From the NCBI RefSeq assembly GCF_002160015.1, contig NZ_NFJT01000029.1, positions 1-33,632 of the forward strand: a DNA stretch of 33,632 nt. The letters run 5' to 3'. The stretch is from Anaerofilum sp. An201. GTDB lineage: Bacteria > Bacillota > Clostridia > Oscillospirales > Ruminococcaceae. Position 1 is the first letter of the stretch. Each line of letters starts with the position of its first letter. The notes beneath the pieces were generated by a model, which saw only the letters and a program-made list of their open reading frames with translations, was not told the origin of the DNA and searched no databases. Below, piece after piece: positions 28,267 to 33,632 of the stretch. Made by a program: the position numbers and the translations under genes.

Positions 28267-28287
28267 ATCTTTCGCAGTGCGAAAGAT
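28267..28287. other. Perfect hairpin between dnaN and the S4 gene
   Basis: ATCTTTCGC and GCGAAAGAT form a perfect 9-bp stem with loop AGT. A second small stem ATCCTG/CAGGAT lies just beyond the dnaN stop codon, followed by TTTAT. These may weaken read-through from dnaN into recF. Confidence 0.55.
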
Positions 28288-28319
28288 GCGCTGTATAAAT
28301 CCTGGATTTTTATGCAGGA

Positions 28320-29438
28320 TCAGTCGTTTTTGAACCGCACCGGCAGCACCAGGAAGCAGAAGCCCCGCTTGCCGTTGGCCACATCGCTGTCGGCGGGCAG
28401 CACCTTGACGGGGGACAGCGGGCCGGACAGCTCCATCACCACATTGTCGCAGCCGCTGTTGCGCAGCGCGTCCAGCAGATAGCGGTTGTTGAAGCCGATC
28501 TCCACCGCTTCGCCCTCCACATGGGCGGGCAGCTGATCCTGCACCTTGCCCAGGGTGGTCTGGCAGCGGACGGTCAGCCCGTCGCCGAAGGTGACCCGCA
28601 GCGGGTTCTTCAGCCGCTCGGTGATGATGAGGCTGGCGCGCTCGACCGTCTCGACGAACGGCTTCACCTCCACCTGCACCCGGGTGCGATGGCCCTCGGG
28701 GATCACCTTTTTATAGTCGAGGAAGGCGCCCTCCAGCAGGCGGCTGATGACGGTGTAGCCGCTGGCGGCAAACACGACATAATGACGATTTGCCGAGATT
28801 TTCACGGTTTCCTCGGGGTCGCCCAGCAGCCGGCAGACCTCGGTGAGGGTCTTGGCGGGGATGACGATGTCGATCTCCTTGGCCGCTTCCACCGGCTGCT
28901 CGGTGATGGCCAGGCGGAACCCGTCCAGCGCTACGACGGTGAGCTTGTCGCTCTGGATCGAGAACAGCTCGCCGGTGTGCACCGGCTTTTTGTCGTCCTG
29001 CGACACGGCGTAGACGGTGCGGCCGATCATCTCGGTCAGCACGCCGGCCGGCAGCTCCAGCGCGGGGTCGGCGCCGGGGGTGGGCAGGGCGGGATAGTCG
29101 TCCACGCTCAGCGCGGCGATGTCGAACTCGGCGCTGCCGCCCCGGATGTGGGCGGTGCCGTTCATCGCGGTGGTCACCTCCACCTCGTCGGCCGCCATCC
29201 GGCGCACCAGGTCGCCGAACAGCTTGGCCGGGATCACCGCCTCGCCCGGCTCGATCACGTTTGCCTCGATGGTGGTGATGATGGCGATCTCGGTGTCGTA
29301 GCCGGTCAGGGTGACCGAAAAGCCTTCGGCCTTCAGATGGATGCCCTCCAGGACCGGCAGCGCGCCCCGGCCGGAGATCGCCCGGGAGACGCCGGCCAGT
29401 GCGTCTGCCAGCAGCGAACGGTCACAGATGATTTTCAT
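28320..29438 (-). CDS. dnaN: DNA polymerase III sliding clamp (beta subunit)
   Basis: A 372-residue three-domain ring clamp that tethers the replicative polymerase. MKIICDRSLLADALAGVSRAIS at the N-terminus, SRLLEGAFLDYKKVIP in the middle and the C-terminal LVLPVR end are family features. A few extra residues (FKND) follow the usual LPMR-like end. The ATG at 29438 has GGAGAG upstream; in-frame codons to 29678 cross the origin sequences and are not coding. Confidence 0.97.
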   Translation of the reverse strand: MKIICDRSLLADALAGVSRAISGRGALPVLEGIHLKAEGFSVTLTGYDTEIAIITTIEANVIEPGEAVIPAKLFGDLVRRMAADEVEVTTAMNGTAHIRGGSAEFDIAALSVDDYPALPTPGADPALELPAGVLTEMIGRTVYAVSQDDKKPVHTGELFSIQSDKLTVVALDGFRLAITEQPVEAAKEIDIVIPAKTLTEVCRLLGDPEETVKISANRHYVVFAASGYTVISRLLEGAFLDYKKVIPEGHRTRVQVEVKPFVETVERASLIITERLKNPLRVTFGDGLTVRCQTTLGKVQDQLPAHVEGEAVEIGFNNRYLLDALRNSGCDNVVMELSGPLSPVKVLPADSDVANGKRGFCFLVLPVRFKND

Positions 29439-29761
29439 AGGTATCTCTCTCCTGTTCAGCAAAAGAATATTACTGTCTGTATAACTGCTTCCCCCTGTGC
29501 CGGTCTTGTCCGGTTTTACAGAAAACAGAACTCTGAAATAGCAGTAGTAGTAGGGGACGTGGAATTTGTGGAAAACTGCCGCGCGCCCCCAAAACGCCCC
29601 TTGGAAGGGGGTGTGGAAAACGGAGAGCGGGGTTGTGCGCAATTGTGGGCTGTTGTGGAAAGACGAAATGGTTTCCACGCCTGTCCGCAGCTTTCCATGT
29701 GGAAAGTTGAAAACTCTGTTGAAAATGTGGAAAACAGGCCCGGGGTTTTCAACAGGTTGTT
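29439..29761. other. Replication origin oriC, dnaA-dnaN side
   Basis: Contains DnaA-box-like 9-mers TGTGGAAAA or TGTGGAAAG (8 or 7 of 9 to TGTGGATAA) at 29567, 29612, 29654, 29698 and 29726, plus weaker TGTTGAAAA (29717), TTTTCAACA (29746) and inverted GTTTCCACG (29671). Next to the first box is GGGACG and a run of five triplets (29539-29553). The dnaN-proximal side (29450-29538) is less GC-rich and is the likely unwinding region. Confidence 0.85.
29539..29553 (+). promoter_or_regulatory. DnaA-trio element
   Basis: TAGCAGTAGTAGTAG: five consecutive triplets matching the 5'-[T/C]A[G/A]-3' (3'-[G/A]A[T/C]-5') rule for single-strand DnaA loading, separated by a short GC-rich gap from the nearest DnaA box. 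Confidence 0.75.
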
Positions 29762-31096
29762 TTACGAGCGGATGTTTTTGATGATGTCCTCCACCGTCTC
29801 CCGGATGCGGGTGTCGTTCTCGATGCTCTTGGCGGCTTCGTTGAGGGAGTAGACGATGGTGGAGTGGTCGCGCCCGCCGAACTCGCGGCCGATGTCCTCC
29901 ATGCTCATGCCGGTGATCTCGCGCACCACATACATGGCGGTGCGCCGGGCGGCCGATACGTTGGCGGTGCGCTTGCGGCCGCGGATCTCGTCGGCCGATA
30001 TATTATAGGTGCGCGCCACCTCGGTGATGATGCGCGACACCGTCACCGGCACCGGCTGGGTCTCGTTCAGGATGTCCTTGATGGCGTTCTGCGCCACCCC
30101 CAGCACCGGCTGGATGCCCTCCAGCATGTGGTAGGCGTTCAGCTTTTTCACCGCGCCCTCCAGCTGGCGGATGTTGTCTTTCAGGTGGGAGGCGATGAAC
30201 TCGGCCACCTCGTCGGGGATCTCCAGGCCCAGCAGGTCGGCCTTGCGGCGGATGATGGCCACCCGGGTCTCGAAGTCGGGCGGCTGGATGTCGGCGGTGA
30301 GGCCCCACTCGAAGCGGGTGCGCAGCCGGTCCTCCAGGCTCTTGATCTCCTTGGGCGGGCGGTCGCTGGCCAGCACGATCTGCTTGCCGGCCTGGTAGAG
30401 GGTGTTGAAGGTGTGGAAGAACTCCTCCTGGGTGCTCTCCTTGCCGCCGATGAACTGGATGTCGTCCACCAGCAGCACGTCGGCCGCGCGGTATTTCTGG
30501 TGGAACTCCTCGGTGCTGCCCTCGCGGATGGCGTTGATGATCTCGTTGGTGAACTTCTCGCCGTCCACATACACCAGGTTGAAGTCGGGGTGGTTGTGGC
30601 CGATCTCGATCTGGATGGCCTTGAGCAGATGGGTCTTGCCCAGCCCCGAGCCGCCGTAGATGAACAGCGGGTTGTAGGCGCCCGAGGGGTTGGCCGCCAC
30701 CGCCTGCGCCGCCGCATGGGCGAATTTGTTGGTGGAGCCGACGATGAAGTTTTCAAAGGTGAGCGCATAGCTGCCCTGGGCGGGAGGCTGTTCGGGGTCC
30801 TCCCGCAGGGCGGGCGCGGGGTCGGCCGTCTGCGCGGCCGGGGCGGCTTCGCCGGCCACCACCAGCTTGATCTGCACGTCGAAGCCCAGAATGGCCCGGA
30901 ACGCCTCCTTCATCAGCGGGATATACCGGTCGTTCACCACGCCCTGCAAAAACTCGCTGCGCACCGAGAGGGTGGCGGTGTCGGCGCTGAAATCCACCGG
31001 TTCGATGCCGTCGATGAACAGCGTGTAGGAGGCCGCCACCACGTGCTGGCGGCAGTAGTCCTTGATCGCGTCGAACACTTCGTTGAATGAATTCAT
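29762..31096 (-). CDS. dnaA: Chromosomal replication initiator protein DnaA
   Basis: A 444-residue AAA+ initiator. Domain I is residues 1-80, followed by a short linker rich in Ala/Pro (82-108), then the ATPase with Walker A GGSGLGKTH (148-156) and Walker B LLVDD (208-212), and domain IV with the box-binding signature GGRDHSTI (407-414). ATG at 31096 has AAAGGAT close by and GGAGG further upstream. Its promoter at 31184 overlaps DnaA-box-like sequences, which suggests autoregulation. Confidence 0.98.
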   Translation of the reverse strand: MNSFNEVFDAIKDYCRQHVVAASYTLFIDGIEPVDFSADTATLSVRSEFLQGVVNDRYIPLMKEAFRAILGFDVQIKLVVAGEAAPAAQTADPAPALREDPEQPPAQGSYALTFENFIVGSTNKFAHAAAQAVAANPSGAYNPLFIYGGSGLGKTHLLKAIQIEIGHNHPDFNLVYVDGEKFTNEIINAIREGSTEEFHQKYRAADVLLVDDIQFIGGKESTQEEFFHTFNTLYQAGKQIVLASDRPPKEIKSLEDRLRTRFEWGLTADIQPPDFETRVAIIRRKADLLGLEIPDEVAEFIASHLKDNIRQLEGAVKKLNAYHMLEGIQPVLGVAQNAIKDILNETQPVPVTVSRIITEVARTYNISADEIRGRKRTANVSAARRTAMYVVREITGMSMEDIGREFGGRDHSTIVYSLNEAAKSIENDTRIRETVEDIIKNIRS

Positions 31097-31183
31097 ATCC
31101 TTTGTGATTCCTCCAAAGCGGAAAAATGGGTCTTTGCCCGCCCGCACCGTCGGGACAAAAGGCAAATTTTCAGCAGTAAACCA

Positions 31184-31212
31184 AGTATACCATCTTTTCA
31201 ACAGCTTTTCAA
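31184..31212 (-). promoter_or_regulatory. dnaA promoter
   Basis: Minus strand: TTGAAA at 31207-31212, 17-base spacer, TATACT at 31184-31189, about 90 bases before the dnaA start codon. TTTTCAAC box-like repeats lie inside it. Confidence 0.75.
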
Positions 31213-31331
31213 CTGTATTCACAGGGCTATTATATAGATGTATAGGCAAAAACACCGGTTTTCAACACCCCAAAGCAAAACTTTGCATCCAAAAAACCGG
31301 GAAAAAATCCGATTTTTTTCAAAGATAGGGC

Positions 31332-31361
31332 TTGACAGGGCGAAAGGTGTTTGTGTATACT
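31332..31361 (+). promoter_or_regulatory. rpmH promoter
   Basis: Perfect TTGACA at 31332-31337, 18-base spacer, TATACT at 31356-31361, about 100 bases before rpmH. Confidence 0.85.
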
Positions 31362-31463
31362 TTTAAGTTGCAGGGTTGTCTATAAAATATGATGTGTACA
31401 CCCCTGGCTGAAGAACACTCAAATACGCCCGTTCACAAGGGCAGAAGCTTGGAGGAACATAGA

Positions 31464-31598
31464 ATGAAAAGAACGTATCAGCCCAAGAAGCGTCATCGCA
31501 GCCGCGTGCATGGTTTCCTGAACCGCATGAGCACCAAGAACGGCCGCAAGGTCATCCGCGCCCGCCGCGCCAAGGGCCGCGCCAAACTGGCCATCTGA
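31464..31598 (+). CDS. rpmH: 50S ribosomal protein L34
   Basis: A 44-residue, very basic ribosomal protein: [20 protein letters not shown] and [16 protein letters not shown] are the complete L34 signature. GGAGGAA precedes the ATG at 31464; an in-frame extension further upstream has no homology and overlaps the leader. First gene of the rpmH-rnpA-yidD-yidC-khpB cluster. Confidence 0.98.
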   Translation: MKRTYQPKKRHRSRVHGFLNRMSTKNGRKVIRARRAKGRAKLAI

Positions 31599-31649
31599 TT
31601 TTGCGCTTTTTTCCGTATCCGGTATCCGGCCGCCGCGCGGCCGGGCTGA

Positions 31650-31683
31650 AAGGTCACTTGTTTTCGGGTGGCCTTATTTTTTC
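31650..31683 (+). terminator. Attenuator-like terminator between rpmH and rnpA
   Basis: An 8-bp stem AAGGTCAC/GTGGCCTT (one GU pair) followed by ATTTTTTC, preceded by a perfect CCGGCCGC/GCGGCCGG hairpin at 31626-31644. It would let much more rpmH than rnpA transcript be made. Confidence 0.7.
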
Positions 31684-31699
31684 ATAAGGGGGGGACAGG

Positions 31700-32041
31700 A
31701 TGCGGTACACCACTCTCTGCCGCAACAGCGAATTCGGCCGGGCCTATGCCCGGGGAAAGGCCTTCGTCCATCCCCTGCTGGTGACCTATGTCTTTAAGAC
31801 CCGCACCCGCAGGCTGCGGGTGGGAGTCACCTCCAGCAAAAAGATCGGCAATGCCGTCACCCGCAACCGCGCCCGCCGCGTGATCCGCGCCGCGATGCAG
31901 CAGTGCCTGCCGAACGACGCGGGCAGCTACGACATCGTCTTTGTGGCGCGCGGCCGCACCGCCTCCAGCAAGAGCTGGCAGGTGCAGAAGGTGATGCAGC
32001 AGCAGCTGCGCGCCGCCGGCGTCTTGCCGAAGCAGCCGTGA
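31700..32041 (+). CDS. rnpA: Ribonuclease P protein component
   Basis: A 113-residue basic protein that helps RNase P RNA mature the 5' ends of tRNAs. The RNR signature [17 protein letters not shown] (47-63) is complete. It overlaps yidD by four bases (GTGA) and follows the attenuator at 31650. Confidence 0.96.
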   Translation: MRYTTLCRNSEFGRAYARGKAFVHPLLVTYVFKTRTRRLRVGVTSSKKIGNAVTRNRARRVIRAAMQQCLPNDAGSYDIVFVARGRTASSKSWQVQKVMQQQLRAAGVLPKQP

Positions 32042-32268
32042 AGCGGGTGCTGATCTGGCTGATCCGCGGCTATCAGCGTTTCCTCTCGCCCCTCTTGGGG
32101 CAAAACTGCCGCTTCACGCCCACCTGCAGCCAGTACGCCATCGAGGCGCTCCAGATCCACGGCGCCGTCAAGGGCAGCATCCTGGCGGTGTGGCGCATTC
32201 TGCGCTGCAACCCGTTCGGGAAATGCGGGCGGGACCCGGTGCCGCCCAAGGGCCGCTGGCACAACTGA
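32038..32268 (+). CDS. yidD: Membrane protein insertion efficiency factor YidD
   Basis: A 76-residue protein. [19 protein letters not shown] and the [14 protein letters not shown] end are the family signature. It starts at GTG 32038, coupled to the rnpA stop codon. YidD assists YidC-dependent insertion of membrane proteins. No strong Shine-Dalgarno is present, which fits coupling. Confidence 0.95.
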   Translation: MKRVLIWLIRGYQRFLSPLLGQNCRFTPTCSQYAIEALQIHGAVKGSILAVWRILRCNPFGKCGRDPVPPKGRWHN

Positions 32269-32283
32269 ACCTTTGTCCACGAT

Positions 32284-32309
32284 AACCTGCGCTTTGCGCG
32301 GCGCGGGTT
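32284..32309 (+). other. Hairpin in the yidD-yidC gap
   Basis: AACCTGCGC pairs with GCGCGGGTT (9 bp, one GU pair, 8-base loop). It is followed by CTGCGATTTTAAAA, too weak a T-run for a sure terminator. Confidence 0.45.
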
Positions 32310-32364
32310 CTGCGATTTTAAAACAGCCTTCCCCCCGCGCAAGGAAAGGCGGAAAGAGAGAACT

Positions 32365-33408
32365 ATGGGATTTTTAGGATTTCTGGGCGGCCCGCTGGGC
32401 TGGGTGATGGACCTGATCTATCAGGTGGTGCAGAGCTATGGCTGGGCCATTATCCTCTTCACCGTGCTGACGCGCGTGGTGATGCTGCCCTTCAGCATCA
32501 AGCAGCAGAAGAGCACCGCCCGCATGCAGGCCTATCAGCCGATGATCAACGAGATCAACAAAAAATGGGCCAATGATAAGCAGAAGCAGCAGGAAGAGAT
32601 GATGCGCCTGCAGGAGGAGTACGGCTTCTCGCCCACCGCGGGCTGCCTGCCGATGCTGCTGACCATGCTGGTGCTGTTCGGCGTGATCGACGTGGTGTAC
32701 AAGCCCCTGCAGCACATCCTGCGCATCCCGGCCGACCTGATCGAGCAGGCCCGCCAGGCGATGGGCATCGCCAACAACTACATGACCCAGAACTTCATGA
32801 TCGCCAATCTGCAGGCCGACCCCAACGCCGCCGGCAGCATCTTCTCGGCCGAGCAGATCGACAAGATCACCAGCTTCAACTTCCGCTTCCTGGGCATCGA
32901 CCTGAGCCAGATGCCCCGCTTCGAGTTCACCCCCGAGGCGCTGCCGCTGCTGATCTTCCCGGTGCTGTCGGTGCTGACCATGTTCCTGTCCAACATCATC
33001 GCCACCAAGATGAGCGGCCAGGAGATGACCGGCGCCATGAAATGGATGCCCTGGATCATGAGCCTGCTGTTCGTGACCTACAGCTTCCAGGTGCCCGTGG
33101 CCTTCTCGCTCTACTACACCATCTCCAACGTGCTGATGATCCTGCAGACGCTGTTCCTCAAGCTGGTGTATGACCCGGAAAAGATGAAACAGCAGGTGCT
33201 GGACGAGATCGAGGAGAAGAAAAAGGCCAAAAAGCGCAAAAAGCAGGTGGCCGTCACCGACGACGCCACCGGCGAAACGGTGTACAAGGATGTGACCGAG
33301 GCCGAACTGGTGAAACTGCGTCTGGCCCGCGCCCGCGCGCTGGACGAAGAAAAATACAAGGACGAGCGCACCGTCCCGCTGAGCGCTCTGTCTGACGGGA
33401 AGGAGTAA
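32365..33408 (+). CDS. yidC: Membrane protein insertase YidC
   Basis: A 347-residue insertase of the YidC/Oxa1/SpoIIIJ family. It has five membrane segments, with the hydrophilic-groove arginine at position 37 (LTRVVMLPF), then a charged cytoplasmic loop (about 45-88) and a lysine-rich C-terminal tail (about 270-347) that can contact ribosomes. Unlike Bacillus SpoIIIJ it shows no lipoprotein signal peptide. AGAGAGAAC precedes the ATG. A short hairpin lies in the gap after yidD. Confidence 0.96.
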   Translation: MGFLGFLGGPLGWVMDLIYQVVQSYGWAIILFTVLTRVVMLPFSIKQQKSTARMQAYQPMINEINKKWANDKQKQQEEMMRLQEEYGFSPTAGCLPMLLTMLVLFGVIDVVYKPLQHILRIPADLIEQARQAMGIANNYMTQNFMIANLQADPNAAGSIFSAEQIDKITSFNFRFLGIDLSQMPRFEFTPEALPLLIFPVLSVLTMFLSNIIATKMSGQEMTGAMKWMPWIMSLLFVTYSFQVPVAFSLYYTISNVLMILQTLFLKLVYDPEKMKQQVLDEIEEKKKAKKRKKQVAVTDDATGETVYKDVTEAELVKLRLARARALDEEKYKDERTVPLSALSDGKE

Positions 33409-33414
33409 ACCAGC

Positions 33415-33632
33415 ATGCGTGAAGTGATCGCAACCGGCAAGACCGTGGAGGAGGCCACCCGGAACGCCTGCGCCCAGCTGGGCCTCGCGCGGGAGGAAGT
33501 GAGCATCCAGATCCTGGAGATGCCGGTGAAAAAGCTGTTCCGCAGCATCCCGGCCAGGGTGAAGGCCACCGCCATCGGCGAGGAGGCCGGGGAGGAAGCG
33601 CCCGCCCCCGCGCCCGCAAAGCAGGAGCAGCC
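33415..33632 (+). CDS. khpB: KhpB/Jag RNA-binding protein, N-terminal part (cut by window edge)
   Basis: Seventy-two codons are visible: the Jag_N domain (MREVIATGKTVEEATRNACA, then VSIQILEMPVKKLF) followed by an Ala/Pro/Glu-rich linker; KH and R3H domains should follow beyond the window. AAGGAG overlapping the yidC stop precedes ATG 33415. KhpB with KhpA is an RNA-binding regulator in Gram-positive bacteria. Confidence 0.9.
   Translation, partial: MREVIATGKTVEEATRNACAQLGLAREEVSIQILEMPVKKLFRSIPARVKATAIGEEAGEEAPAPAPAKQEQ

Larger units (their letters stand above)
31097..31463. other. Origin region, dnaA-rpmH side
   Basis: Holds divergent promoters for dnaA and rpmH, an AT-rich stretch (31226-31246) and weak DnaA-box-like sites: TTTTCAACA (31195 and 31259), GTATTCACA (31215). 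In Firmicutes the origin is bipartite, with a part upstream of dnaA. No protein gene is seen. Confidence 0.6.

Noticed and set aside
29691-29706. CTTTCCATGTGGAAAG as a third parS site
   Set aside because: Only 11 of 16 positions match parS, and it overlaps the DnaA-box cluster, so it is better explained as two opposed DnaA-box-like sites.
31389-31463. N-terminal extension of L34
   Set aside because: The 25 extra codons have no L34 similarity, and a good Shine-Dalgarno sits just before the ATG at 31464.

Overview
The window is the replication-origin region of a GC-rich, low-synteny-disturbed Clostridia chromosome, most likely a gut Oscillospiraceae/Ruminococcaceae relative. The evidence is the Firmicutes-type core order rpmH-rnpA-yidD-yidC-khpB on one side of the origin and dnaA-dnaN-S4 gene-recF-remB-gyrB-gyrA on the other, a Noc-like ParB paralogue, and palindromic intergenic repeats of a style I associate with that family. 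I do not name a species.

Layout, left to right. Positions 1-300 hold the leader and two tandem sigma-A promoters that fire leftward, probably into an rRNA operon just outside the window. 452-10029 is accessory housekeeping: an M18 aminopeptidase coupled to a DUF362/ferredoxin protein, a CmpB-like membrane protein, a five-gene operon (two RCK proteins, two bacterial PH-domain membrane proteins, a HAD phosphatase), uppP, and a TSUP-family permease. 10432-16845 holds a CDP-alcohol phosphatidyltransferase, tRNA-Glu and tRNA-Met, serS, parB, parA, two perfect parS sites, a noc-like gene and rsmG. 16842-20116 is mnmG and mnmE. 20227-21574 is a small insert (azlCD on the plus strand and an XRE regulator on the minus strand). 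21968-31096 is gyrA, gyrB, remB, recF, the S4 gene, dnaN and dnaA on the minus strand. 31464-33632 is rpmH, rnpA, yidD, yidC and the start of khpB on the plus strand.

The origin is bipartite: a cluster of DnaA-box-like 9-mers with an adjacent run of five DnaA-trio triplets lies between dnaA and dnaN, and weaker boxes lie between dnaA and rpmH. Nearly all essential genes run away from this point, so they are co-directional with replication. The exceptions (CmpB-like gene, uppP, azlCD) are accessory and head-on. ParA, ParB, the parS pair and the Noc-like protein sit about 15 kb from the origin and would handle origin segregation and division-site control; MnmE/MnmG, RsmG, SerRS and the tRNAs serve translation; YidD/YidC, RnpA and RpmH form the usual membrane insertion and RNA module.

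I found no defence system, prophage, CRISPR array or obvious new enzyme system. The most unusual material is non-coding: a dispersed MITE-like palindromic repeat with a tandem duplication, a recurring double-hairpin element after gene ends, a heavily structured 200-base intergenic stretch, a parS site buried in a 30-bp perfect palindrome, and a divergent promoter pair sharing one palindromic -35 box. The RCK/PH/HAD operon is the best protein-level candidate for a poorly described system.
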